Below, one piece after another: positions 17,428 to 25,796 of a DNA stretch of 64,000 bases. A model generated the notes under the pieces. It was not told the origin of the DNA. It was given only the letters and a program-made list of their open reading frames with translations, and searched no databases. The translations under genes were made by a program, and so were the position numbers. Source of the stretch: JAKFDI01 sp036676235 (GTDB taxonomy: Bacteria; Pseudomonadota; Gammaproteobacteria; Burkholderiales; Burkholderiaceae_C); the NCBI GenBank assembly GCA_036676235.1, contig JAKFDI010000096.1, positions 54,767 through 118,766 on the forward strand, read 5' to 3'. The number at the start of each line of letters is the position of its first letter. Within the stretch, counting starts at the first letter, position 1.

Positions 17428-18476
17428 ACCAACACATGAGTGGCGGGCCGAGCGCCGGGCCGAGCGCCGGGCCGCCCCAAGCCGGCCCGCATCCCCTCGG
17501 GGGATCGGCCGACGTACCCGTCGGGCGAGGGGCCGACATTTCAGTCGTGATCGTCAACTACAACACCGCCCACTTGCTGGTGCCGATGCGCGACGCGCTG
17601 ATGGCTTCACAGGGCCATCTGCGGCTGCAGCTCATCGTCATCGACAACGCCTCGCGCGACGATTCGATCGAAGTCATCCGCCGTGAGATGCCCGAGGCGC
17701 TGCTCATCGCCAACGAGACCAACGTGGGCTTCGGCCGCGCCAACAACCAGGCGCTGCCGCACGTGACGGGACGGCATGTGCTGCTGCTCAACACTGACGC
17801 CTTCGTCGCGCCCGACACGCTGGCCAAGACCGTGGCCTACATGGACGCGCATGCCGACTGCGGCATCCTCGGCGTGCGCCTCGAAGGGCGCGACGGCGAA
17901 CTGCAGCCGAGCTGCCGGCGCTTCCCCACGCCGTGGAACGTGTTCGTGGCGCGCGCCGGGCTCCTGCGCTGGCTGCCGCGCACCCGCATGGTCGACGACA
18001 TGGCGTGGGACCACGCGAGCATGCGCGAATGCGACTGGGTGCCCGGCTGCTACTACCTCGTGCGGCGCGCGGTGGTCGAGCAGGTGGGCCTGTTCGATCC
18101 GCGCTACTTCCTCTATTGCGAAGAGGTCGACCACTGCCGCGCGGCGAAGAGGGCCGGCTGGAAGGTGGTGTTCTATCCGCACACGACGGTGGTGCACCTC
18201 GGCGGCGAAAGCGCGAAGTCCGATGCGGCGCTCTCGCCCGCCGGCAAGCAGATCCCGGTGCTGCAACTGGAAAGCGAGCTGCTGTACTTCCGCAAGCACC
18301 ACGGCGTTCCCGGGCTTGCCGCGGCGATGGCGCTCGGCACGCTCGGCAACCTGGTGCTCGCGCTCAAGTGCCTGCTCAAGGCGGCGCCCGCGGGCCTGCG
18401 CCACTGCTGGAGCGACAGCCGCATGCGCTGGTCGCTCTTTCTTCGCACCGGCTTCGGCCGGCGCGCGACGCGATGA
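17424..18476 (+). CDS. Glycosyltransferase family 2 (rhamnosyltransferase-like)
   Basis: The 350-residue enzyme has ISVVIVNYNTAHLLVPM at residues about 39-55, IVIDNASRDDSIEV, LLNTDAFVAPDTLAKTV and EEVDHCRAAKRAGWKVVFYP, the WbbL-type pattern. A hydrophobic segment near residues 295-315 may touch the membrane. Its first 38 residues are a glycine/proline-rich extension encoded by GC-rich repetitive DNA that precedes the catalytic domain and is unlike the rest. It overlaps the next GT2 by 4 bases. Confidence 0.88.
   Translation: MNQHMSGGPSAGPSAGPPQAGPHPLGGSADVPVGRGADISVVIVNYNTAHLLVPMRDALMASQGHLRLQLIVIDNASRDDSIEVIRREMPEALLIANETNVGFGRANNQALPHVTGRHVLLLNTDAFVAPDTLAKTVAYMDAHADCGILGVRLEGRDGELQPSCRRFPTPWNVFVARAGLLRWLPRTRMVDDMAWDHASMRECDWVPGCYYLVRRAVVEQVGLFDPRYFLYCEEVDHCRAAKRAGWKVVFYPHTTVVHLGGESAKSDAALSPAGKQIPVLQLESELLYFRKHHGVPGLAAAMALGTLGNLVLALKCLLKAAPAGLRHCWSDSRMRWSLFLRTGFGRRATR
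17441..17545. repeat. GC-rich repetitive, hairpin-forming stretch inside a glycosyltransferase gene
   Basis: GGGCCGAGCGCC occurs twice in tandem at about 17446-17469 and is followed by the hairpin ATCCCC-TCG-GGGGAT and more GGCCGA-type words. It lies in frame and encodes the low-complexity N-terminal extension of the GT2 at 17424. It looks like a small palindromic repeat captured by the coding sequence. Confidence 0.5.
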
Positions 18477-19444
18477 TGCCGGCCGGTGTGGTGGTCATCG
18501 GCCGCAACGAGGGCGAGCGGCTGCGCCGCTGCCTGCAGTCCATCGATCGCGCGGTGGCCATCGTCTACGTTGACTCCGGCTCCAGCGACGGCTCGCCGGC
18601 GCTTGCGCAAAGCCTGGGCGCGCACGTGGTGGCGCTCGACATGACGCAGCCCTTCACCGCCGCCCGCGCCCGCAACGCGGGGCTGCGACGGCTGCGCGAA
18701 GTTGCGCCGACCACGCAGCTCGTGCAGTTCGTCGACGGCGACTGCGAGCTGGTGGCCGGCTGGCTCGACGCGGCGCAGGCCTTCCTGCAGCAGCACGCCG
18801 ACGTGGCCGCCGTGGCGGGCCGGCTGCGCGAGCGCTACCCGAACCGCTCCATCTACAACCTGCTGTGCGACATGGAGTGGGACGTGCCCGCCGGCGAGGC
18901 GCGCGCCGTCGGCGGCAACGCCATGCTGCGCATCGAGACCCTGCTTGAGGCGGGCGGCTACCGCGACGACCTCATCGCCGGCGAGGAGCCCGAGCTGTGC
19001 GTGCGCCTGCGCCGGGCCGGCTGGCGCGTGTGGCGCCTGGCCGACGACATGGGCTGGCACGACGCCGCGATGACGCGCTTCGGCCAGTGGTGGCGCCGCG
19101 CGGTGCGCAACGGCCATGCGTTCGCCGAAGGCTCGCTGCTGCACGGTGCGCCGCCCGAGCGCCACTACGTGCCCGAGGCGCGGCGCGCGTTGCTGTGGGG
19201 CCTGGCGCTGCCCGCCGTCACGCTGCTGCTGGTGCTGTTCTTCGACGATGCGTGGTGGCTGCTGCTGCTCGCCTACCCGGCGCAGATGCTGCGGCTGATG
19301 TTGCGCCACGGCATCGAGGACCCGGCGCAGCGCTGGCGCTCGGTGTTCCTCGTGCTCGCGCGCTTTCCGGAGGGGCAGGGCGTGTTCACCTTCTGGCTGC
19401 ACCGGCTGCGCGAGCAGCGGGCGGCGGCCATCGAATACAAGTGA
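18473..19444 (+). CDS. Glycosyltransferase family 2 with C-terminal membrane segment
   Basis: The 323-residue protein has VVVIGRNEGERLRRCLQSID, YVDSGSSDGSPALA, FVDGDCELVAGW as metal site and GEEPELCVRLRRAGW. A strongly hydrophobic stretch at about 243-280 (LLWGLALPAVTLLLVLFF; WWLLLLAYPAQML) gives one or two TM helices. It likely acts at the inner membrane on the lipid-linked unit. ATGA overlap with the preceding gene. Confidence 0.89.
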   Translation: MMPAGVVVIGRNEGERLRRCLQSIDRAVAIVYVDSGSSDGSPALAQSLGAHVVALDMTQPFTAARARNAGLRRLREVAPTTQLVQFVDGDCELVAGWLDAAQAFLQQHADVAAVAGRLRERYPNRSIYNLLCDMEWDVPAGEARAVGGNAMLRIETLLEAGGYRDDLIAGEEPELCVRLRRAGWRVWRLADDMGWHDAAMTRFGQWWRRAVRNGHAFAEGSLLHGAPPERHYVPEARRALLWGLALPAVTLLLVLFFDDAWWLLLLAYPAQMLRLMLRHGIEDPAQRWRSVFLVLARFPEGQGVFTFWLHRLREQRAAAIEYK

Positions 19445-19461
19445 CTTCGCGCAACCCGGAC

Positions 19462-20727
19462 ATGAGTCTTCAGCCGCCGTCGACGCGCATCGCTTACCTG
19501 GCGCCCGAGATCCCGGCGTTGTCGGCCACCTTCGTGTACGAGGAACTGCTGGCGCTGGAGCGGCGCGGGCTGCCGGTGCTGCCGGTGTCGGTGCACCGGC
19601 CGGCCCATCCGGCGGCGGCGCAGCAGGCGCTGGCCGAGCGCACGCGCGTGCTCTATGCCGGGCGCTGGAGCGTGCGCCTGGTCGCCTCGCTTTCGGCGCT
19701 GCCGCGCTTCGGGCTGCGCAGCGCGCATGCATTCGCGATGCTGCTGGGCGACATGTCCAGCGTCGGCCCCTGGCGGCCCGCGGCCTGGAAGCTCGGCTGG
19801 CAGTGGCTCGCCGGCGCGCGGCTCGCGCAGTGGCTGCAGGAGGCGAACTGCACGCACCTGCATGTGCACTTCGCGCACGTGCCGACGCAGATCGCGATGT
19901 ACGCGAGCGCCTTCTCGGGCGTGCCGTTCACGGTCACCGCGCATGCCAACGACATCTTCGAGCGCGGCCTGCTGCTGCCGGAGAAGGCGGCGCGCGCGCA
20001 GCGCCTGCTCACGATCTCGAAGCACAACCTGCACTACCTGCAGGCCTGCGGCGTGCCGGCCGGCAAGTTGGCCGTGGTGCGCTGCGGCGTGAGCATTCCC
20101 GCGCGCGCTGACCGGCCGCTGTACCAGGCCAAGCTGCACTACCGCATCGGCACGCTCGGGCGGCTGGTCGAGAAGAAGGGTTTCGACGACCTCATCCACG
20201 CCGTGGCGCTGCTGCGCGACCGCCGCTACGACGTGCAGTTGTCGATCGCCGGCGACGGCCCTCTGCGCGCGCGCCTGCAGTCGCTGGTGACCGAGCTGGC
20301 GCTGGGCGAGCACGTGCGCTTCGAGGGCGCGCTCGGCCATGACGCGGTCAACGACTGGCTGCGCACGCTCGATGTGTTCGCGCTCGCCTGCAAGCCCGAT
20401 GCGCGCGGCGATGTCGACGGCATTCCCGTCGTGCTGATGGAAGCCATGTCGCAGCGCGTGCCGGTGGTGTCGACGCGGCTGTCGGGTATTCCGGAACTCG
20501 TGATGCACGAACGCACGGGCCTGCTCGCCGGCCCGGCCGATCCCGAATCGCTGGCGCAGGCGCTGGCGCGGCTGCTCGATGATCCGGCCCTGCGCGCGGC
20601 TCTCGCCGGCGAGGCGGCGCGCCATGTGCACAGCGAGTTCTCGCAGTCGGCCAACGTCGACCGGCTGCTTCTTCACATCGGCCACGGCGCGGTTCATGCC
20701 GTGGCGCAACCTGTCCCCAGCACATGA
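19462..20727 (+). CDS. Glycosyltransferase family 4
   Basis: The 421-residue GT-B enzyme has an N-terminal IAYLAPEIPALSATFVYEEL, the acceptor-side HVHFAHVPTQIAMYASAF, and the donor-side GRLVEKKGFDDLIHAVALL and VLMEAMSQRVPVVSTRLSG. The pattern is close to WcaL/AmsK-like colanic and amylovoran transferases. The gene starts 17 bases after the preceding stop and overlaps the next by 4. Confidence 0.9.
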   Translation: MSLQPPSTRIAYLAPEIPALSATFVYEELLALERRGLPVLPVSVHRPAHPAAAQQALAERTRVLYAGRWSVRLVASLSALPRFGLRSAHAFAMLLGDMSSVGPWRPAAWKLGWQWLAGARLAQWLQEANCTHLHVHFAHVPTQIAMYASAFSGVPFTVTAHANDIFERGLLLPEKAARAQRLLTISKHNLHYLQACGVPAGKLAVVRCGVSIPARADRPLYQAKLHYRIGTLGRLVEKKGFDDLIHAVALLRDRRYDVQLSIAGDGPLRARLQSLVTELALGEHVRFEGALGHDAVNDWLRTLDVFALACKPDARGDVDGIPVVLMEAMSQRVPVVSTRLSGIPELVMHERTGLLAGPADPESLAQALARLLDDPALRAALAGEAARHVHSEFSQSANVDRLLLHIGHGAVHAVAQPVPST

Positions 20728-21659
20728 GCCGACGCTACGTTCTGATTTCTCCCTGCCGCAACGAGGCGCAGTACATGCGCCGCACGCTGGACACGGTCGT
20801 CGCGCAAAGCGTGCCGCCGGCGCTGTGGGTCATCGTCGACGACGGCTCCACCGACGAGACGCCGCGCATCCTGGCCGAGTACCAGGCGAAGCACGACTGG
20901 ATCACCGTGGTGACGCGCAAGGATCGCGGCCGCCGTGCCGTGGGGCCTGGCGTGATTGAGGCCTTCTACGCCGGCTACGAGACGATCCACCCTACGGACT
21001 TCGACTACCTGTGCAAGCTCGACCTCGACCTCCAACTGCCGCCGCGCTACTTCGAGATCCTGATGGAGCGCATGGAGGCCGAGCCGCGCATGGCCACCTG
21101 CAGCGGCAAGGCCTATGTGCGCCACGGTGACGCGCTGGTGCCCGAGAACCACGGCGACGAAACGTCGCTGGGCATGACCAAGTTCTACCGCGTCGACCGC
21201 TTCCAGGCGATTGGCGGCTTCGTGCGCGAGGTGATGTGGGACGGGATCGACTGCCACCGCTGCCGCATGCACGGCTGGATCGCCTGCAGCTGGGACGAGC
21301 CCGCGCTGCGCTTCGAGCACCTGCGGCCGATGGGGTCGAGCCAGACCGGCATCCTCACCGGTCGCATGCGCCACGGCTACGGCCAGTACTTCATGGGCAC
21401 CGGCTTCGTCTACATGCTGGCGAGCGCCGTGTTCCGCCTGACCGAGCCGCCGCTCATCATCGGCAGCGCCGCCATGCTGTGGGGCTGGATCAAGAGCGCG
21501 CTGCAGCGCAAGCCGCGCTACGGCGACGCCGAGTTCCGCCGCTTCCTGCGCCACTACCAGTGGCGGGCGCTGCGCGTGGGCAAGCAGCGCGCGGCGCTGG
21601 AGGTGATGCCCGCCGTGCCGGCGCACGAGCCGCCGGCCGAGAAAAGCCTTGGTGCCTGA
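20724..21659 (+). CDS. Glycosyltransferase family 2
   Basis: The 311-residue protein has VLISPCRNEAQYMRRTLDTV, VDDGSTDETPRILAEY and CKLDLDLQLPPRYFEIL as the metal-binding segment. It has a hydrophobic segment at about 233-262 (MLASAVFRLTEPPLIIGSAA), so it is probably membrane bound. Its last bases overlap the start of the WecG/TagA gene. Confidence 0.9.
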   Translation: MSRRYVLISPCRNEAQYMRRTLDTVVAQSVPPALWVIVDDGSTDETPRILAEYQAKHDWITVVTRKDRGRRAVGPGVIEAFYAGYETIHPTDFDYLCKLDLDLQLPPRYFEILMERMEAEPRMATCSGKAYVRHGDALVPENHGDETSLGMTKFYRVDRFQAIGGFVREVMWDGIDCHRCRMHGWIACSWDEPALRFEHLRPMGSSQTGILTGRMRHGYGQYFMGTGFVYMLASAVFRLTEPPLIIGSAAMLWGWIKSALQRKPRYGDAEFRRFLRHYQWRALRVGKQRAALEVMPAVPAHEPPAEKSLGA

Positions 21660-22746
21660 TTTCGAGCGGGACGTTCGCTGCATCCTCGGCCTGCCCTTCG
21701 ACATGGTCGACCTGAGCGGCGCGGCCGGGCGGGTGCGCGAGGCGGTGCGCGATCGGCGGCCGTGCTTCATCTCCACGCCCAATCTCAACTTCGTCGTCAC
21801 CGCCCAGCGTGATGCGGGTTTTCGCGATTCGGTGCTGCGCAGCGACCTCAATCTCGCCGACGGCATGCCGCTCGTGTGGGTGGCGCGGCTGATGAGGCTG
21901 CCGCTGCCCGAGCGCGTGGCCGGCGCGAGCCTGTTCGAGCGGCTGCGCGATGCGGTGGCCACGCCGATCCGCGTGTTCTTCTTCGGCGGGCCGGACGGCG
22001 CGGCCGAGCAGGCCTGCCGGCGACTGAATGCCAGCGCCGCCGGCCTGCGATGCGTGGGTTTCGAGTCGCCGGGCTTCGTGCCGGTGGAGGCGATGAGCGA
22101 GCCGGAGCGCATCGCGCGCATCAACGCGAGCGCGCCGGACTTCGTGCTGGTGTCGCTGGGCGCCGCCAAGGGACAGGCGTGGATCGAACGCAACCGCTCG
22201 CGGCTCACCGCGCCGGTGCTGAGCCACCTCGGCGCGGTGGTGAACTTCGCCGCCGGCAGCGTGCAGCGCGCGCCGGCGTGGGTGCAGCGCAGCGGGCTCG
22301 AATGGCTGTGGCGCGTGAAGGAGGAGCCGGCGCTGTGGCGGCGCTATGCGCGCGACGGCATCGGATTCGTGCAACTGCTGACCGCGCGCGTGCTGCCCTA
22401 CGCGCTGCATGCGCGGCGCAACGTGCCGACGGCGGCGCAACTGTCGGCTGCGGCTGTCGAACGGCGGGGCACGGTGCTGCATCTGCGCGGCGCCTTTTCG
22501 GCGGCGAACGATGCACCGCTGCGCCGGGCGTTCGCCGAAGCGGCCGGCGCCGGCGGCGAACTCACGCTGGACTGCACCGGGCTGTCGCACGTCGACCCCG
22601 CGGTGGTCGCCCTGATCAGCCTGCTGTGGACGAGCCGGCGCGAACGCGGTGCGCCGCTGCGCATCACCGGCGTGCCGCCGGCCGTGCGGCGCAGCATCGT
22701 GCTGCTGTGCGCGGGCTACCTGCTCGAGCCGCGGGCCGCCGCATGA
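21652..22746 (+). CDS. WecG/TagA/CpsF glycosyltransferase fused to a STAS-like domain
   Basis: Residues about 10-240 are a WecG/TagA (GT26) domain: FISTPNLNFVVTAQRD, LNLADGMPLVWVARLM, VFFFGGPDGAAEQACRRL, DFVLVSLGAAKGQAWIERN and GAVVNFAAGSVQRAPAWVQ. This family moves ManNAcA, GlcA or similar sugars. Residues about 265-360 form an extra domain (GTVLHLRGAFSAANDAPLR; LTLDCTGLSHVDPAVVALI) that looks like STAS. Plain WecG/TagA proteins are about 245 residues; this one has 364. The start is GTG 21652 or TTG 21649, both inside the end of the previous gene. Confidence 0.85.
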   Translation: MPDFERDVRCILGLPFDMVDLSGAAGRVREAVRDRRPCFISTPNLNFVVTAQRDAGFRDSVLRSDLNLADGMPLVWVARLMRLPLPERVAGASLFERLRDAVATPIRVFFFGGPDGAAEQACRRLNASAAGLRCVGFESPGFVPVEAMSEPERIARINASAPDFVLVSLGAAKGQAWIERNRSRLTAPVLSHLGAVVNFAAGSVQRAPAWVQRSGLEWLWRVKEEPALWRRYARDGIGFVQLLTARVLPYALHARRNVPTAAQLSAAAVERRGTVLHLRGAFSAANDAPLRRAFAEAAGAGGELTLDCTGLSHVDPAVVALISLLWTSRRERGAPLRITGVPPAVRRSIVLLCAGYLLEPRAAA

Positions 22747-24068
22747 AGCCGATGGAGGTGCCCGTCGCTGCCGCGGCCGCGCGTGGCGCCGGCCGGCGCC
22801 TGGGCGTGCTGCTCGTGAGCGAGCACGCCTCGGCGCGCTTCGGCGGCGAGGCGGCGCTCGGCCTGCACTACTTCCGCGTGCTGCGCGAACGCGACGTGAA
22901 TGTGTGGCTCGTCACCCATGCGCGTACGCGCGAGGAACTGGCGCGGCTGTTCGGCGACGACCCGCGCATCCACTACGTCGAGGACACGCGCGCGCATCGC
23001 GTGCTGTGGCGCCTCGGCAGGCGGCTGCCGGCGCGGCTGGCGCACTTCACGCTCGGCTTCCTGTCGCGCCTGCTCACGCAGCGCGAGCAGCGACGGCTGG
23101 TGCGCCGGCTCGTCGCGCAGGAGCAGGTGGACGTGATCCACCAGCCGATGCCGGTGTCGCCGCGCGAGCCGTCGACGCTGCACGGCTTCGGCGTGCCGGT
23201 GGTCATCGGCCCGATGAACGGCGGCATGCGCTATCCGCCCGGCTTCGCGCAGCGCGACGGCGTAGCCGGGCGCGTGCTGCTGGCCGCCGGGCGCGCCGCG
23301 TCGGAAGTGCTGAACCGGCTGCTGCCGGGCAAGCGCGAGGCGGCGCTGCTGCTGGTGGCGAACCCGCGCACGCGCGAGGCGCTGCCGCGCTGCGCCGCGC
23401 CGCGGGTTGCCGAGGTGGTGGAGAACGGCGTCGACCTGCGTTTGTGGGCGGGAGCCGGCGCACCCACTGCCGGTGATGGCCCGGCGACCTTCGTCTTCAT
23501 GGGCCGGCTGGTCGCGCTCAAGTGCGTTGACGTGCTGCTCGAAGCGTTTGCGAACGCTGCCGCGCGCGTGCCGATGCGGCTCGTCATCGTGGGCGACGGC
23601 CCGGAGCGCGAGCATCTGCAGGGGCTGGCGGGTCGGCTGAACCTCATCGGCCACGCGGGCGGCGACGACCCGGTGCGCTTCACCGGCTGGCTGCCGCAGG
23701 CCGAGTGCGCGGCGCAACTGCGCGCGGCCGACGCGCTGGTGCTGCCCAGCGTGCACGAATGCGGCGGGGCGGTGGTGCTCGAAGCGATGGCGATGGGCCG
23801 GCCGGTGATCGCCGTGGCCTGGGGCGGGCCGGCGGACTACATCGATGCGAGCTGCGGCGTGCTGGTGGCGCCGACCGACCGCGGCGCGCTGCGCGACGGG
23901 TTCGCCGAGGCGATGCAGCGTCTCGCCGCCTCACCCGAAACGCGCCTCGCGCTCGGCCGCGCGGGGCGCGAAAAGATCGTGCGCGACTTCGACTGGGAGG
24001 TGAAGGTCGACCACATGCTCGCCCGCTACCACGAGCTTGCCCGAGCGCGAGCGCTGCACGCCGGTTGA
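22743..24068 (+). CDS. Glycosyltransferase family 4
   Basis: The 441-residue GT-B enzyme has LGVLLVSEHASARFGGEAAL at the start, GPMNGGMRYPPGF in the acceptor half, FMGRLVALKCVDVLLEAF and VHECGGAVVLEAMAMGRPVI in the donor half. It is the last transferase of this run; its start overlaps the WecG-STAS stop (ATGA). A 150-base gap then precedes the small ORF/GMC/UbiA cassette. Confidence 0.9.
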   Translation: MKPMEVPVAAAAARGAGRRLGVLLVSEHASARFGGEAALGLHYFRVLRERDVNVWLVTHARTREELARLFGDDPRIHYVEDTRAHRVLWRLGRRLPARLAHFTLGFLSRLLTQREQRRLVRRLVAQEQVDVIHQPMPVSPREPSTLHGFGVPVVIGPMNGGMRYPPGFAQRDGVAGRVLLAAGRAASEVLNRLLPGKREAALLLVANPRTREALPRCAAPRVAEVVENGVDLRLWAGAGAPTAGDGPATFVFMGRLVALKCVDVLLEAFANAAARVPMRLVIVGDGPEREHLQGLAGRLNLIGHAGGDDPVRFTGWLPQAECAAQLRAADALVLPSVHECGGAVVLEAMAMGRPVIAVAWGGPADYIDASCGVLVAPTDRGALRDGFAEAMQRLAASPETRLALGRAGREKIVRDFDWEVKVDHMLARYHELARARALHAG

Positions 24069-24218
24069 TCTGCCGCGCCACGGGCGCTGAAGCCTGCAGG
24101 GTTTTGTTACGAAACCGGGCATGAGCGCGTGCCACAGTGCCCGCGACAGCGCAGGGCGGCAAAGCGGCTTGGCCGTGTGGCACCGTGCGCTGCACGAGAG
24201 CACACACAGGAGGTCGCA

Positions 24219-24368
24219 ATGCATTCCCCATTCCTGCGGCGCCGCGCCGTTCTCGTGGCGCTTGCCCTGGCCCATGCGGCGGCCTTTCTCGGCCTCGCGC
24301 AGTCCCTGCTGTCGCGCCGGCGGCTGGCGCTGCGTTCGGGCTGGGTCCTGAAGGCGGACGACCGATGA
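24219..24368 (+). CDS. Small single-span membrane protein (49 aa), unknown function
   Basis: The ATG at 24219 has a perfect AGGAGG 5 bases upstream, the best ribosome site seen in this operon. The product starts MHSPFLRRRAVLVALALAHA, has one TM helix (about residues 10-28) after a basic N-terminus, then a basic segment LLSRRRLALRSGW and ends WVLKADDR. The stop overlaps the GMC oxidoreductase start (ATGA), so the two are translationally coupled. No known family was recognised. It may anchor or assist the GMC enzyme. Confidence 0.72.
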   Translation: MHSPFLRRRAVLVALALAHAAAFLGLAQSLLSRRRLALRSGWVLKADDR

Positions 24369-25795
24369 TCTTCAGCGACCTCGCCGCGCTCGAAGGCGCG
24401 GGCTTCCGGCCTGCCGTGTGCATCGTCGGCTCCGGACCGGCCGGGCTTTCGCTCGCGCTGCAACTCGAGCAGCGCAAGATTCCGTGCCTGGTGCTGGAAG
24501 CCGGCGGCCTCGCCTACGACGCCGATACGCAGGACGCCTACGCCGGCAAGGTCGTCGGCGACCGCTACTTCGAGCTGGCCTCGGCGCGGCTGCGCTTCTT
24601 CGGCGGCAGCTCGGGGCATTGGGAGGGCTGGTGCCGCGCGCTGGACGCCATCGACTTCGAGCCGCGCGCCGGCATCGAGTCGAGCGGGTGGCCGATCCGC
24701 AAGGCCGACCTGGACCCGTATGCCGCGCGCACCAGCGACATCCTGGACCTCGGTGCACCGACACAGCCGGACCGGCCGGTGAACGACGATCTGCAGGAGA
24801 TCGGCATGCGCTTCAGCCAGCCGATCGCGCGGCTGGGCAGCAAGTACCGCCAGCACGTGGAAGCGTCGGCCTCCATCGGGCTGCTGCTGAACAGCCCGGT
24901 GACCGACATCGTGCCCGAGCGCGGACGCATCGCCGCCGTGCGCCTCGGCGCCGGCGGACAGGGCGGCGAAGTGCGCGCGCCGTACTTCGCGGTGTGCACC
25001 GGCGGCGTCGAGAACAGCCGGCTGCTGCTGTGGGCCAACCGCCTGCACGACAACGGCGTGGTGCCGCAGCCGGCGACGCTCGGGCGCTACTGGATGGAGC
25101 ATCCGCACTTCAACATGGGCGACGTGATCGTCTTCGACTTCACCGGGATGCGGGTGAAGACCGGCATGCGCTTCTACGCGCCGAGCGAGGCCTACCTGCG
25201 CAGCCACGCGGACACCGGCAACTTCGGCATGCGGCTGCTGGTGGGCGAGAACCTGCCCAAGGCGCTGCTGCGCGACGCGATGTGCGTGGCGCCGGAACTG
25301 TTCAAGAAGGTGGCGAAGGACGGCTTCGCCTGCTCGGCCAAGGCGCGACTGGCCTGGGAACAGGTGCCGCGGGCCGACAACCGCATCGAACTCGGCAGCG
25401 CGCGCGACCGCCTGGGCATGCCGCGCAGCGTGCTGCACTGGAAGAAGGCGCCGCAGGACCGGCGCACGGCCGAGGTGGCGTCGGTGCTGTTCGGCGGCTA
25501 CGTGGCCGCCCACGAGATCGGGCGCATGAAGATCTTTCCGTGGATCACCGAGGGCGGCCCCTGGCCCGACGAACATCCAACCGCCGGCTTTCACCACATG
25601 GGCGGCACGCGCATGGCGCAGGACGCGGCCAAGGGCGTGGTCGATCGCGACTGCAAGGTGTTCGGGATGGACAACCTCTACGTCGGCGGCTCCTCGGTGT
25701 TCCCCACCAGCGGGCATGCGAACCCGACGTATTCGATCGTGCAACTGGCGCTGCGGCTTGGCGATCATCTGGCGGATCGTTTGGCAAAGGGATGA
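24365..25795 (+). CDS. GMC-family FAD oxidoreductase
   Basis: The 476-residue flavoprotein has the ADP-binding motif CIVGSGPAGLSLALQLEQ near residue 20, LVLEAGG, FGGSSGHWEGWCRALDAIDF for FAD contact, and the GMC C-terminal domain HHMGGTRMA ... GMDNLYVGGSSVFPTSGHANP. It oxidises an alcohol or sugar hydroxyl. There is no signal peptide, so it works in the cytoplasm, perhaps at the membrane through the coupled 49-residue protein. The UbiA gene starts 1 base after its stop. A DprE1-like oxidation of a polyprenyl-linked pentose is possible but unproven. Confidence 0.88.
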   Translation: MIFSDLAALEGAGFRPAVCIVGSGPAGLSLALQLEQRKIPCLVLEAGGLAYDADTQDAYAGKVVGDRYFELASARLRFFGGSSGHWEGWCRALDAIDFEPRAGIESSGWPIRKADLDPYAARTSDILDLGAPTQPDRPVNDDLQEIGMRFSQPIARLGSKYRQHVEASASIGLLLNSPVTDIVPERGRIAAVRLGAGGQGGEVRAPYFAVCTGGVENSRLLLWANRLHDNGVVPQPATLGRYWMEHPHFNMGDVIVFDFTGMRVKTGMRFYAPSEAYLRSHADTGNFGMRLLVGENLPKALLRDAMCVAPELFKKVAKDGFACSAKARLAWEQVPRADNRIELGSARDRLGMPRSVLHWKKAPQDRRTAEVASVLFGGYVAAHEIGRMKIFPWITEGGPWPDEHPTAGFHHMGGTRMAQDAAKGVVDRDCKVFGMDNLYVGGSSVFPTSGHANPTYSIVQLALRLGDHLADRLAKG

Positions 25796-25796
25796 C

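Noticed and set aside
24178..24196. TGGCAC...GCTGCA as a sigma-54 promoter before the small ORF
   Set aside because: The GG and GC cores are 11 bases apart, while sigma-54 needs 10, and the -12 box is poor.
24137..24364. N-terminal extension of the GMC protein by 76 codons
   Set aside because: It overlaps the small ORF in another frame and lacks a ribosome site; the family starts at 24365.
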